This document shows positions 14,306-22,521 of a DNA stretch of 29,328 nt, piece after piece. The notes beneath the pieces are model-generated. The model saw only the letters and a list, made by a program, of their open reading frames with translations. It was not told where the DNA came from and did no database searches. Position 1 is the stretch's first letter. Every line of letters begins with the position of its first letter. Origin of the DNA: a virus; IMG/VR virus record IMGVR_UViG_3300037587_000131, positions 1 to 29,328 of that record; one strand, 5' to 3'. The translations under genes and the position numbers were made by a program.

Positions 14306-15265
14306 TTACGCTGCTGAATCCCACAGGACGATACGTGACTGGTCCGCCTGTGTGTGAACAATACCGAAGCCGCCAAGGTAGTACCAAGCGACGCCGCGTG
14401 AACGACCGTAATCAGTCGGGATCTTACCTCGAATTTCTTCGGGGATAGAGATCGCTTCTGCTACGGTATCTTCGCCAAAAAAACACGCCCAGTCGGACTT
14501 GGAAGTAGACCAAGCGGCTGTTGCGGTTCCCAGACCTGCTGCGGCAACGAATGTTTGCTCGAAGAAACGGCAGTTCTCGTACCGGCCAATCTCGCCCTTG
14601 AGGATCTGCATATATCCCGGATCGGAATATTGGTAGATTTGCTCAAGATCGTTTTTGAACGGACGAAGGGTTGTTGGCAGAGCCAGGCAAGCATAGTCAT
14701 CAGTACTGTATGGAGGAATATCACGTTCCTTCATGGTATCGATGATGATCTTGACGTGCTCTTTGCCCAGGTTGACGTTATTGGTCAACGTGGCCGTACC
14801 ATCCGTAGTCAAAGTGATCGCGGTGGTACTGGTGCCCGCTGTAGGAACAACACGGAGTTTGGCCTGATCGAACTGCCCGGAAGCAGCGGTGTCCAGTGCC
14901 TTTTTCGTGTCATGTTTCAACACCTTGTTAATGATCTCAGAAACGGGCTGTTCAGAAAGATCATCCAGCTTGCCGGTATAGGGCACGGAATTACCATACT
15001 CAGTGACCGTCAAGGTTCCCTGGGTAATCGTGAACTCTGACTCAGGCATAGTGTTCGTTTCTGTCAACACGCCGCCTTGCGTGGCGACATCAGAAAATAC
15101 GTTCCAATGGAAGGTATCGCCTTTGTTCAGACCCTGTTGGCTGGCGTCTTTAACGTCAGCAAACTGGCGGAACTTCGTCAGCGGCTGAACCGCCATACGG
15201 AGTTTATCGGAGAGATTTAATGAGTACAGAAATCCACCGAGGGTATCAGTTCCCCATAGTTGCAT
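14306..15265 (-). CDS. Major capsid protein, N4-gp56-like family
   Basis: The 319-residue product has the pattern of the N4 gp56 family of HK97-fold capsid proteins: an N-terminal helix (FLYSLNLSDKLRMAVQPLTKF), NKGDTFHWNVFSDV, then ITQGTLTVTEYGNSVPYTGK with LDDLSEQPVSEIINKVLKHD, and a C-terminal segment with ILKGEIGRYENCRFFEQTF and GIVHTQADQSRIVLWD. It would form the capsid shell. It directly follows the scaffold gene, the usual order. The start shows no good Shine-Dalgarno sequence: the 17-base gap before it contains TATAAT instead, which is odd for an abundant protein and may mean an internal promoter or coupling to the scaffold gene. Confidence 0.85.
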   Translation of the reverse strand: MQLWGTDTLGGFLYSLNLSDKLRMAVQPLTKFRQFADVKDASQQGLNKGDTFHWNVFSDVATQGGVLTETNTMPESEFTITQGTLTVTEYGNSVPYTGKLDDLSEQPVSEIINKVLKHDTKKALDTAASGQFDQAKLRVVPTAGTSTTAITLTTDGTATLTNNVNLGKEHVKIIIDTMKERDIPPYSTDDYACLALPTTLRPFKNDLEQIYQYSDPGYMQILKGEIGRYENCRFFEQTFVAAAGLGTATAAWSTSKSDWACFFGEDTVAEAISIPEEIRGKIPTDYGRSRGVAWYYLGGFGIVHTQADQSRIVLWDSAA

Positions 15266-15282
15266 AATATTATACCGTGAGG

Positions 15283-16278
15283 TTATGTTGTTTGCCCACG
15301 GTCCTCTTTCATACCTTTAATGATATCCGATCGTGTAGGCGGCGGAGCCGGGTCCTCCCCAATGCTGGCCTTCGCCGAAGGGGCGAGGGGAACATCGGTT
15401 GACGACGCCTTTTTCTTGGCCGCTTTACGTTCGGCGCTATCCAACTTCTCGCCAAAGTTACCCGTATCCAGGATTCCTTTGACTTGATCTTGGACAGATT
15501 TAGCAGCTTTATCGATCACGTCCCAAGCAGACATACCGGGGTTGTCCCGAAGGATAACCTCAGTTTCGTCGTCTACCCACGACCGCAACCTCGTATTTTT
15601 TGCCAAATCCGGGTACTCACCTTCGTACTTCTTCACCGCTTCCCGTAGTTCTATCCGGGCCATTGTCTCACTCGCGACAGATGACACGTCAATAACAGGG
15701 GCAACCGGTGCAGCCGTAGTCGGAACAAGCACACTTTCAATCGCAGCGTCTAGGGAATCCTCGTCCCCATCGTAGATCGCTTCTCGGAGAGCGACGACTT
15801 TCTCTTTACGATCCGCTGATGCCACTTCAGGCACTACGGGTACGCGAGCTTTCGCATCGAACTCTGTTTCTCGTCGGCCAACAACGTCTTCCCGTTCTTT
15901 GACACTTTTCTCAGCTTCCGAAACTTTATAGAATCGGGAGTTGGCGGCTTCACCTTTTTGGTACTCGGCCACAAGGTCCTTCACGGAAACGACTTTCTCT
16001 TCGCCGTCGATCTTCACGGAAACTTTACCTTCCATGTCAACGTCAGGTTGGATCGGTTCATCAGGTGTTTCCACCTTTTCCTCTATCGTCTCGGTAGGAT
16101 TAGCTTCGGGATCGTCTGTGCCTTCCATCTCCTCCCGTCTCCGGGCGGCGATAGTTGCCATAGCTTCATCACGAGGGGCCATGCTTACAGGGACGTCGGT
16201 AACCGAACCATCAGTCACGTCCGCTGGAGTACCGCCCGCTTGGGTAGGTCTCATTGGGATAGTGCTAGGATTAACCAT
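15283..16278 (-). CDS. Capsid scaffolding protein
   Basis: The 331-residue product is highly charged and mostly helical: long runs of E, K, R, D and V, such as ARRREEMEGTDDPEANPTET and EAEKSVKEREDVVGRRETEFD, a proline/alanine/valine linker in the middle (VLVPTTAAPVAPVIDV) and a basic C-terminal end (SAERKAAKKKASSTDV, then TRSDIIKGMKED). Its size, charge and place directly before the major capsid gene are typical of phage scaffolding proteins, which guide shell assembly and leave the prohead. The C-terminal basic helix would contact the capsid protein (family knowledge). No protease is seen near it. Confidence 0.8.
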   Translation of the reverse strand: MVNPSTIPMRPTQAGGTPADVTDGSVTDVPVSMAPRDEAMATIAARRREEMEGTDDPEANPTETIEEKVETPDEPIQPDVDMEGKVSVKIDGEEKVVSVKDLVAEYQKGEAANSRFYKVSEAEKSVKEREDVVGRRETEFDAKARVPVVPEVASADRKEKVVALREAIYDGDEDSLDAAIESVLVPTTAAPVAPVIDVSSVASETMARIELREAVKKYEGEYPDLAKNTRLRSWVDDETEVILRDNPGMSAWDVIDKAAKSVQDQVKGILDTGNFGEKLDSAERKAAKKKASSTDVPLAPSAKASIGEDPAPPPTRSDIIKGMKEDRGQTT

Positions 16279-16283
16279 TAGTC

Positions 16284-16616
16284 TTATTCCTCATCTCGTT
16301 GACGGAGTTGTTCCTCCGCGATTACGCCGCGCTCCACGGCATTCACCAGCCAAGTAAGGGCTTTCGCCGCTGCCTTCGCCTCGACTTGGAGAGTAGCCAC
16401 TGCCGCCGCATCGGTGGGCGAGACTTTCTCCAGACGTTCCAAAGCCCGGATACGCGTTTCCTGGGCTTGTGTTTCAATATATTCGCATAGCATTGGTCCG
16501 AGCCTGTTTTTGACTTCGATACCTACCTTGGCATCCGCAAACAAAGAGTTATCGTAGGAATCAAACTCTTCTCGACCCCCGACCACCTTATGTATTGCTT
16601 TCCTCAGTACGTTCAT
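16284..16616 (-). CDS. Small helical protein between portal and scaffold
   Basis: The 110-residue product is mainly helical with a basic N-terminal (MNVLRKAIHKVVGG) and a long helical part (EYIETQAQETRIRALERLEK, AAAVATLQVEAKAAAKALTW). No family is recognised. The start overlaps the portal stop by four bases (ATGA). Small genes in this place in podoviruses often code head-assembly or portal-associated factors; here that is only suggested by position. Confidence 0.7.
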   Translation of the reverse strand: MNVLRKAIHKVVGGREEFDSYDNSLFADAKVGIEVKNRLGPMLCEYIETQAQETRIRALERLEKVSPTDAAAVATLQVEAKAAAKALTWLVNAVERGVIAEEQLRQRDEE

Positions 16617-18697
16617 CCGCCTAACCTCTGCCCTGGGTCATAATCTTTGTCTTTCTTCTTCAACGCCAGATCGATGGCGACCTTACGCTCATCGTTCCCA
16701 ATGTTATCCTGATTGATCTGGTACTTGGTCTTGATCTCCTCGACGGTGAGGTTCTCCACCGATGCCAGCTTGATAAGATCGATTTCCGCTTGCTTCTCAG
16801 CCAATGTGGCTTTCGTCTTCATCTCACGCTCGGATATAATTTCCTTGCTCTTACGATCTTTCTCAGCATCCTCCAGCTTCATCTGAAGGATCTTCATTTC
16901 CATATCGGCCTTGACCTGCGCGTCAGACGGTGGCTGCGGTTGCTCCTCGCCTTCCGGCGGGATATTAACAAAACGTAAACCATCTTTGTAACCCGCGGCA
17001 CCAAAGACTTCACGGGACAATTCTCTCCGGTTCAACTCCCCCGGTAACAAGTAGGGCTCGGTGGTCTTCACGGCCAACTGGAGTTTTTCCATCCGCTTCT
17101 GCGGGTTCGTGGCGTTAAACCCGACCGAAATCGTGGTCGTCAGTTCCTGCGCCAACATCTTGTCGGTGACCCGATCGATCCCGAACTTCTGAAATAGCTT
17201 GGCCTTATCCGCCGCAATCTTCAATATACGCTCGTCAGTCTCGTACCGCTGGATGAGTTTAAGCACTTGGCGAACAACCAGTTCATACCAAGTCTCAGAA
17301 AACACCCGGATCTGGTACTCTGTCAATGCGTCCGACCCTTGCGACATCAGATTCATTCCTCCGACAGTCTCGTTAAGGGACCGGTTGGAAGCAACACTAG
17401 AGGTGGAGAAACTGCCTGCAATATCATCAAAATCAGCGTTTAGCCTGTCCTGCTCCTCATACGACGACCGGGTAACGTCCGAGTTCTTCAGTTCCCGAAC
17501 ACCCTCCATGTCGTCGGTCAGGATAGCCCCGCCCGGCACACTGCGACTCAGAGCCCCTCGATCCGTACCAGACCCACGGTCCACAAGGAAACGGGCATTC
17601 ATGGCCAGTTCCACATTATCGATGCGTTGGTTAACGATACTGTTGGCCTGCGATTGCAAATCTTGCGACAAGTTGGCGACACTGGAGGGGTTTACCCTGT
17701 GTGTATCAATAACCACATTGCCAAGAACGTACGGACGCCCATCCGGATACACTTCATCGAGCGGAACCGGTTGGGTCAGCATGTACTGTGTGCCCGCGGT
17801 GAAATAGAAATAGTCCCGGCCTCGGACGTTGATAATGTTTTTATGAATCCAGACGATGTCGTACGCCGTGACTTCATGGTTATTACCCATGCGGTCCCGC
17901 TTGTACCTGCCCTCTCTCGCCATCCGGGTTGAATCTTCTTCATGCTCGATACGGCGGGTTGACTGGAGTTGCGTCGGGGTCAAGGTCGTCCACTCCGGTG
18001 CCCCTGTCCGGTCGTCCTTCTTGGTCATCTTGTCGATAACATCCGTGATGTACATCGGCATAATCTCGATAATGTAGGGGCTGGAATCTACGGGGTCCGC
18101 CCAGTCACACGCCGGATCGACCCTCATATTCTCAACAGGTATGATCCGTACGTTAGGGTGGTCTTTGATAACGGTCCCGTCGTCACGGGTCTTATACTTC
18201 CAACTCTGTTCGGACCAGACGATCCCGTACGTCCATGCATCCTGCGCGGCGCCGACAACTGTCTTAAACCACGGGACGTTCTTGTTCAAATGATAGTTCA
18301 ACAGGTAATGCCCGACCTCGGCACTGGCCACTTCTACATCATCACTGTGGTTCTCCGGCGATACGTTAGCCACATCCTCGGACGAGAAAAACGCAACGGC
18401 AACCGCGGACTCAAAGTCTCGTTCTGCCGCACGGGTCTTGGGCCGGAACAACCTGCTTCGACGCCGATAATCATTACCGTGGTACTTGGAACCCTGGGGG
18501 TGGATACCCATCAGGTTGGATATGTTACGTTCCCACTGGCGGCGCAGGTTCGCGTCCAGATAATCAGTGGACATCCGAAACGCCTGTTCCGCCAGAGTCA
18601 ACCAAGCTCGATCGCCATCATTGCCTCCGCCGGGGAGGTTCTGATCTATATCGGGGTTATCCCGATTGGGGGGCATCTTCGCGGTGGCTTCGCTCAT
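16613..18697 (-). CDS. Portal (head-tail connector) protein
   Basis: The 694-residue product has the layout of a large podovirus portal: an N-terminal helical region with LTLAEQAFRMSTDYLDANLRR, RRRSRLFRPKTRAAERDFESA (the R-LF-P-KT pattern is common in these portals), a middle with WFKTVVGAAQDAWTYGIVWSE and VRIIPVENMRVDPACDW, and PSSVANLSQDLQSQANSIVN near the stem region. The C-terminal 120 residues form a charged coiled coil (MEMKILQMKLEDAEKDRKSK). Twelve copies would form the ring through which DNA passes. It lies between TerL and the scaffold, the normal order, with ATGA overlaps on both sides. Confidence 0.88.
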   Translation of the reverse strand: MSEATAKMPPNRDNPDIDQNLPGGGNDGDRAWLTLAEQAFRMSTDYLDANLRRQWERNISNLMGIHPQGSKYHGNDYRRRSRLFRPKTRAAERDFESAVAVAFFSSEDVANVSPENHSDDVEVASAEVGHYLLNYHLNKNVPWFKTVVGAAQDAWTYGIVWSEQSWKYKTRDDGTVIKDHPNVRIIPVENMRVDPACDWADPVDSSPYIIEIMPMYITDVIDKMTKKDDRTGAPEWTTLTPTQLQSTRRIEHEEDSTRMAREGRYKRDRMGNNHEVTAYDIVWIHKNIINVRGRDYFYFTAGTQYMLTQPVPLDEVYPDGRPYVLGNVVIDTHRVNPSSVANLSQDLQSQANSIVNQRIDNVELAMNARFLVDRGSGTDRGALSRSVPGGAILTDDMEGVRELKNSDVTRSSYEEQDRLNADFDDIAGSFSTSSVASNRSLNETVGGMNLMSQGSDALTEYQIRVFSETWYELVVRQVLKLIQRYETDERILKIAADKAKLFQKFGIDRVTDKMLAQELTTTISVGFNATNPQKRMEKLQLAVKTTEPYLLPGELNRRELSREVFGAAGYKDGLRFVNIPPEGEEQPQPPSDAQVKADMEMKILQMKLEDAEKDRKSKEIISEREMKTKATLAEKQAEIDLIKLASVENLTVEEIKTKYQINQDNIGNDERKVAIDLALKKKDKDYDPGQRLGG

Positions 18698-19254
18698 TTT
18701 TGATACGACGCTCCAATAGAGAAAGTAAAGGTACCGTCCGCAGATCCACTGCCGACCGTCGCAAGAACTTTCCAGGTTAAAGGTAGTACATCAGACACGG
18801 AGACATTCGCTGTTTCAGCTATACCAGGGTATATGGTTAAGACATCGGTTCCTGTACCGGTTTTCTGAGCAAAAGCTGCACCGGGAATATCAAAATATTT
18901 TCCGCTAATAGGGCCCTTTCCCTGCACTTTGATATCCAGTACTTCCGTCGTACCTGCCGACGCGGTGATATCCAGATAAAGAGTAACCCCCCGTGCCTGC
19001 CGGTTAATTTGATCACTGCTTGAAAAAGGACTCCCTGCTTCGGCTCGCGCCGCAGACGCTAACACTGTTATCTCAGTGTTTTCATTCGCAGTCCGAACAC
19101 GTCCGGCACTGTCCATTTGAAGATCCGCACGATCGCCATCCGCATACGCTTGATCGGAAGAGTTATATTTACCCCCGATTTTTACAGGAGGGCCAACATC
19201 TGCTTCATTGTCCGAAACATTGCCACCCATTGCACCGGCTGAAGTGTTTACCAT
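18694..19254 (-). CDS. Virion-region protein upstream of portal, probable minor structural protein
   Basis: The 186-residue product has a short acidic start, then KIGGKYNSSDQAYADGDRAD with LQMDSAGRVRTANENTEI, a pattern I have seen in small phage structural proteins, followed by a beta-rich domain (RGVTLYLDITASAGTTEVLD, IKVQGKGPISGKYFDIPG, VLPLTWKVLATVGSGSADGT, FTFSIGAS). It has no signal peptide. The strand-rich C-terminal part suggests a sandwich domain, possibly a head decoration. The gene lies between TerL-linked small genes and the portal gene. The assignment as structural is an inference from pattern and position. Confidence 0.7.
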   Translation of the reverse strand: MVNTSAGAMGGNVSDNEADVGPPVKIGGKYNSSDQAYADGDRADLQMDSAGRVRTANENTEITVLASAARAEAGSPFSSSDQINRQARGVTLYLDITASAGTTEVLDIKVQGKGPISGKYFDIPGAAFAQKTGTGTDVLTIYPGIAETANVSVSDVLPLTWKVLATVGSGSADGTFTFSIGASYQK

Positions 19255-19595
19255 TACGAATTATCTCCTACTAATATGCCCCGAACGTCCCGTTGGGCGT
19301 TCATCCAGTCATCAAGATTAAACTTACCGCGATTCATTTTGAACCGTTCCAGCATCTCACCCCCTGCCCGAAGAACACATCTGAGCGCAGGGTCATTGTT
19401 GATATCGGATATCATCAGTCTGAAACCATATTTCATATCGAGAGCAGGGTTCCAGATGTCAACGACCCCGCCAACCGTATTGGCGTGTACCGCCCAGGCC
19501 CAATTCGGGTAAGCCTTGTTCAAAGCGTCCCCGACGTCCTTTGACATCGTAAGGTCTTCCGCTTCGGTTTCAATTTCGTTGTCGAGAAGTTTCAT
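19254..19595 (-). CDS. Small phage protein of unknown function near terminase
   Basis: The 113-residue product contains AYPNWAWAVHANTVGGVVDI, WNPALDMKYGFRLMISDINN and RAGGEMLERFKMNRGKFNLD. It has the look of a compact alpha/beta phage protein, but no family is recognised. Both junctions overlap: its ATG with the stop of the 51-residue gene (ATGA) and its TAA with the next start (TAATG). Position between terminase and portal suggests a packaging or head-assembly role, without direct support. Confidence 0.7.
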   Translation of the reverse strand: MKLLDNEIETEAEDLTMSKDVGDALNKAYPNWAWAVHANTVGGVVDIWNPALDMKYGFRLMISDINNDPALRCVLRAGGEMLERFKMNRGKFNLDDWMNAQRDVRGILVGDNS

Positions 19596-19747
19596 TTGTA
19601 GGGGTCTCTCTTGGCGTTAAACTTTCGATTGTTACTGAACTTATACGCAACCTCTGGCTCCGTCCGACGCTTGGGATCTGCACGTTCTACCATCTGCCGA
19701 TAACTGTAGTTTCGGGACGTGACCTTGATAACGGGGGTTCTGGCCAT
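19592..19747 (-). CDS. 51-residue basic protein after the TerL nuclease gene
   Basis: A 51-codon frame starts at 19747, overlapping the stop of the TerL nuclease gene (TGATG), and ends at 19592, overlapping the next start (ATGA). The product begins MARTPVIKVTSRNYSYRQMV and ends NRKFNAKRDPYK; it has about 15 lysines and arginines and no hydrophobic segment. The two-sided overlap and the full use of the gap between two real genes argue that it is expressed. A basic small protein at this place might bind DNA or the terminase; this is speculation. Confidence 0.65.
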   Translation of the reverse strand: MARTPVIKVTSRNYSYRQMVERADPKRRTEPEVAYKFSNNRKFNAKRDPYK

Positions 19748-20484
19748 CAGAAAGTCTCCAGTATTTCATCTTGCAAATTAGCGTCTCGTGCGAACTCGTT
19801 CTCTACCCGGGCACGTCTTAGCCCAGATACAACGAGGTACCGTGTGGCGTCCATTAAATGGTTAAATTCCTTAATAACTTTCCCATTTTCGTCACGTCGG
19901 TACATCCGGTACTCCGCCAGAAAGTTCGTACAGGTCGAAAAAACCTTCAATCGCCCCGTCGTCAACCGCTGCCACATGGTAAATAGTCCTGACTCAACGG
20001 CGTTGTCCGCAGGGGCCAAACGTAGCCTTTCCCGCTTATAATCCCGCAACAGGTTCTCCCCGTCTCGCTGGCCTCTGCTACGGCTGGCCGGGTCGATAAC
20101 CCCGGGTATCCAAGTGCCGCGACCCCTGATGGCCGAAGCGTGGATCGCCGGGACCGTCTTGCCCATATAGTGCTCGGAGTACAGGAACAGGATATCCGAC
20201 TCCCGGTCCAACGCACCCCAGATCGCCGCTGTCCGGTCCCAACCTACATCCATGCCGTACGCCCTGGGCCACCAAGGCAACAGATCGAACGGTTCGATAA
20301 CGAATGTGGACTCCTCGACTGGGAAGATCGCACCGGACCCCAACGACGGAATCCCCTTGGAACGGGCGTCCCGCAGGTGGGGGGGAGTCGATTCCAACAA
20401 CTCACGCTTCATCTGCTCGGTCAGGTGCGGGACGTCATCCCAACCAGCATTAACGAGGTACTTTGAGGGGCTTATCTCAGGCAT
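19747..20484 (-). CDS. Terminase large subunit, separate nuclease half
   Basis: The start at 20484 (MPEISPSKYLVNAGWDD) overlaps the preceding stop (TGATG). The 245-residue product corresponds to the C-terminal half of a TerL: the linker segment DDVPHLTEQMKRELLESTPP with ARSKGIPSLGSGAIFPVEE, then the RNase-H-like nuclease with YGMDVGWDRTAAIWGA (Asp79), GVIDPASRSRG (Asp131) and HLMDATRYLV (Asp212), the expected acidic triad. It has no Walker motifs; these are in the separate gene at 21028-21723. It would cut concatemeric DNA during packaging, presumably in a complex with the ATPase half. All three key residues are kept, so it appears functional. Confidence 0.85.
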   Translation of the reverse strand: MPEISPSKYLVNAGWDDVPHLTEQMKRELLESTPPHLRDARSKGIPSLGSGAIFPVEESTFVIEPFDLLPWWPRAYGMDVGWDRTAAIWGALDRESDILFLYSEHYMGKTVPAIHASAIRGRGTWIPGVIDPASRSRGQRDGENLLRDYKRERLRLAPADNAVESGLFTMWQRLTTGRLKVFSTCTNFLAEYRMYRRDENGKVIKEFNHLMDATRYLVVSGLRRARVENEFARDANLQDEILETF

Positions 20485-20747
20485 CAGTCGTCTTCCCCTT
20501 GTCCCTTCGCGATCGTTAACACCTCGGATAACGCACACTGGGTAGCCCCAAGCATCGAGTACCCTCCAACCGTCCCCGCTATATGGTAAGTCCCAACACC
20601 GTTATGATGCCGTTTGACAATAATTATCCCCGCGATCTCACCTGCTTTCGCCTGCTCCAAAGCACCCTCTAATGCCGCAACTGCCGTAGAGTCAACACGA
20701 CCGGGAGTAATATCGATACCCCCTAATAGGCTGATAACCTTACTCAT
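20484..20747 (-). CDS. Small conserved phage protein between the TerL halves
   Basis: The start at 20747 (MSKVISLLGGIDITPG) gives an ATGA overlap with the winged-helix gene and is preferred over a longer reading. The 87-residue product contains VAALEGALEQAKAGEIAGII, a pattern of small alphaproteobacterial and phage proteins of unknown function (…LExALExAxxGEIxGxxIV…), followed by a strand region with a tyrosine and glycines (NGVGTYHIAGTVGGYSMLG) and a helix. It sits inside the TerL region with neat coupling to both neighbours. Function is unknown. Confidence 0.7.
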   Translation of the reverse strand: MSKVISLLGGIDITPGRVDSTAVAALEGALEQAKAGEIAGIIIVKRHHNGVGTYHIAGTVGGYSMLGATQCALSEVLTIAKGQGEDD

Positions 20748-21025
20748 AACGTACCCTCCTTCTCCAAGTACCAACCTCGGTTAAACTGTGAACGTATGGC
20801 CCAATGCCCTTCCAGAACCTTCCGCAGACGGGTCAGATGCGTACAACTCCGCATGGTCAATGGCCTTATGGCGTTGAGCGGCCAGATAGCTTGGGCCAGG
20901 TCCTCCCTGCTACAGACCCTCTTGCCCATCAGGGCCATTAAAACATTGTGTTCACTGGGGGTTATCTTATGAACCACCCCTTCCACAGTGACCCGGTACG
21001 GCGGACGCAACGTGACTTTGGGCAT
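20744..21025 (-). CDS. Winged-helix DNA-binding protein between the TerL halves
   Basis: The 93-residue product matches the OmpR/PhoB-type winged-helix DNA-binding domain without a receiver: short strands (VTLRPPYRVTVEGVVHKI), then TPSEHNVLMALMGKR (helix 1), SREDLAQAIWP (helix 2), a recognition helix SCTHLTRLRKVLEG and a wing (IRSQFNRGWYLEKEG). It would bind DNA, perhaps in phage gene control or at a packaging site; the target is unknown. The ATG at 21025 has GGAGG seven bases upstream; a GTG two codons earlier overlaps the TerL stop (GTGA) and is a possible alternative start. Its place between two TerL halves is unusual. Confidence 0.8.
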   Translation of the reverse strand: MPKVTLRPPYRVTVEGVVHKITPSEHNVLMALMGKRVCSREDLAQAIWPLNAIRPLTMRSCTHLTRLRKVLEGHWAIRSQFNRGWYLEKEGTL

Positions 21026-21027
21026 CT

Positions 21028-21723
21028 TCACACCTCCAGCCTCGACTCTTGGGGCATAAAGCTCAGGACCACCTGTGACATACCGGCCAAGGGGGTGAAC
21101 GTGATAAGCACCATCCCGTTGGTCGTCGCCGTCCGGATCAACTGCTCGCCATAAATATCCATCGGTGGTTCTTCGTCATCCCAGATCCCGTCTTGCTCCG
21201 TACCCTCAAAACTGTCCCGGCCCTGTTGGTAACTCTTGAGTCCCAACTGGCTAACTCCCCCACTTATGTGCTTGACATGCACGGTGTCCATCAGGTCATG
21301 AACCCCTGCCTTCCGAGTCCACTTGATGATCGTGTCCTGCCGGATCAGCCCCGTCCCAATGTTACCCATGGGTCCCATCAACTTGGCCTGAACAATGTCC
21401 CGGGTGGTCTCGTTCGTCTTACCCGCCGCCCACCACTTAACCGGCTTGGTGAACCGGCGGCCAGGCCACCAGTCAGGGTACTGCCCGGTCAGATGCACCG
21501 CGGTCTCATACCCGCCCATACCCTCAGTCTTCCCAACCCTGTTCGCGCACATCGCGCACCGTTCCCGGTATAACAGCCCGGCCCCGAAAAACTCCAAATG
21601 CTTCGGATACAACTCCCGCCGCAGTGGCCCCTCATCCGGATAGTACTGATCGATCGCGTTGGTATCATAACGCCGGACCTTCTCCTCCCTGAGTTCCATC
21701 TCCTGACGGGCTGATAACGTCAT
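21028..21723 (-). CDS. Terminase large subunit, separate ATPase half
   Basis: The 231-residue product is the N-terminal ATPase part of TerL (Terminase_6-like): Walker A ANRVGKT (about residues 60-66), a typical WWPGRRFTKPVKWWAAGKTN segment, Walker B with catalytic acid GIWDDEEPP (about 178-186), and the coupling motif ITFTPLAGMSQVV (about 205-218). The frame then ends after RLEV, just where a normal TerL enters the linker to its nuclease. The nuclease half is encoded downstream at 19747-20484. All ATPase motifs are intact, so it probably works as a separate subunit that drives DNA into the prohead. The upstream junction is an ATGA overlap. Confidence 0.85.
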   Translation of the reverse strand: MTLSARQEMELREEKVRRYDTNAIDQYYPDEGPLRRELYPKHLEFFGAGLLYRERCAMCANRVGKTEGMGGYETAVHLTGQYPDWWPGRRFTKPVKWWAAGKTNETTRDIVQAKLMGPMGNIGTGLIRQDTIIKWTRKAGVHDLMDTVHVKHISGGVSQLGLKSYQQGRDSFEGTEQDGIWDDEEPPMDIYGEQLIRTATTNGMVLITFTPLAGMSQVVLSFMPQESRLEV

Positions 21724-22016
21724 GCCACCAACCTGTTCACAATCCGCCAGCCCCCCGTGTCCGGTAGGTCACTCGGCTTATCCACCCATTCCGGGACGAA
21801 CGCCATAAAAGCGTTACTCACGACACGTACCGTGACGTCAGAACCTATCTCTGTGACGTCCCCTTTGAGTTCAACGATAAACCGGGTCCCTTTCTCCAGA
21901 TCCGTCTCCGCCTGCACCACGATCCGGTCAACCGCAAACTGCAACTGCCGCAACTGCCGCTTCGGCGTCGGTTTGGGGTGGTACCGCGCCCCTGTTAAGA
22001 CATAGTCCGGGGTCAT
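21720..22016 (-). CDS. Small phage protein upstream of TerL, unknown
   Basis: The 98-residue product starts MTPDYVLTGARYHPKPTPKR, has a basic segment and then strands (RFIVELKGDVTEIGSDVTVR, FMAFVPEWVDKP) ending in GGWRIVNRLVA. No family is recognised. ATGA overlaps link it to the TerL ATPase gene and to the gene before it, so it belongs to the packaging operon. A structural or packaging role cannot be shown. Confidence 0.65.
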   Translation of the reverse strand: MTPDYVLTGARYHPKPTPKRQLRQLQFAVDRIVVQAETDLEKGTRFIVELKGDVTEIGSDVTVRVVSNAFMAFVPEWVDKPSDLPDTGGWRIVNRLVA

Positions 22017-22267
22017 TCCAATACGCCTCCACCCACCACGTACGCCTGCGCGGATGCGTCAAACTTCCAGTCTGCCTCATCCAGCAACCAAGGCGGTCGT
22101 GATGTTGGCTCGACAGGTTCGGTCGTCAGCCTCATCTCACTCTTCCGGACTGTCACATGAACCTCATAGTCCGTGGGCCCGGGTTCTGGCCGCACGTCGG
22201 CCAGTATCCTCACCAACGCATCAAGAGTGGCCTGCCATGTGCCCTGTGGCTGAATCGAGATAATCAT
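22013..22267 (-). CDS. Small phage protein of unknown function
   Basis: The 84-residue product has a helical start (TWQATLDALVRILADVRP), a strand pair (YEVHVTVRKSEMRLTTEP) and a C-terminal LDEADWKFDASAQAYVVGGG. The late W-K-F-D-x-S-x-x-A-Y pattern may be a small fold of its own. No family is recognised. ATGA overlaps exist on both sides. It probably belongs to the early packaging block. Confidence 0.65.
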   Translation of the reverse strand: MIISIQPQGTWQATLDALVRILADVRPEPGPTDYEVHVTVRKSEMRLTTEPVEPTSRPPWLLDEADWKFDASAQAYVVGGGVLE

Positions 22268-22506
22268 ATCGCGACGTACCCGTCTTCAAACGCCTTGGCG
22301 GGGCTAAACGACATATAACCATCCGCATAGATCACCAGATACCCCCCGACTTGAGGGTTATGCTTGGCGAAGAAGTCTTCGGCCACTGTCACAAGGCTGC
22401 CGTCGTCCAGCACCAATTGGATACACGTAGGACTGATGTAGGTGATCTTGGAGGCGTGGACCCTCTTATGACATGTGTAGACTTGCATTTGGGATACTTT
22501 AAGCAT
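22264..22506 (-). CDS. Conserved small phage protein (GGYLVIYADGYMSFSP type)
   Basis: The 80-residue product has MQVYTCHKRVHASKITYISP, then QLVLDDGSLVTVAEDFFAKH and VGGYLVIYADGYMSFSPAKA with a final FEDGY. I recognise this layout from small hypothetical proteins of many phages of proteobacteria, in which the G-Y-x-V-x-Y-x-D-G-Y-x-S-x-S-P segment is conserved. Its function is unknown. It is the fourth of the coupled small genes between TerS and TerL. Confidence 0.75.
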   Translation of the reverse strand: MLKVSQMQVYTCHKRVHASKITYISPTCIQLVLDDGSLVTVAEDFFAKHNPQVGGYLVIYADGYMSFSPAKAFEDGYVAI

Positions 22507-22521
22507 GATTGGCTCCGTTTT

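Noticed and set aside
17969-18703. 244-residue plus-strand frame opposite the portal gene
   Set aside because: The portal gene is well supported by motifs and order; this frame shows no domain or ribosome site.
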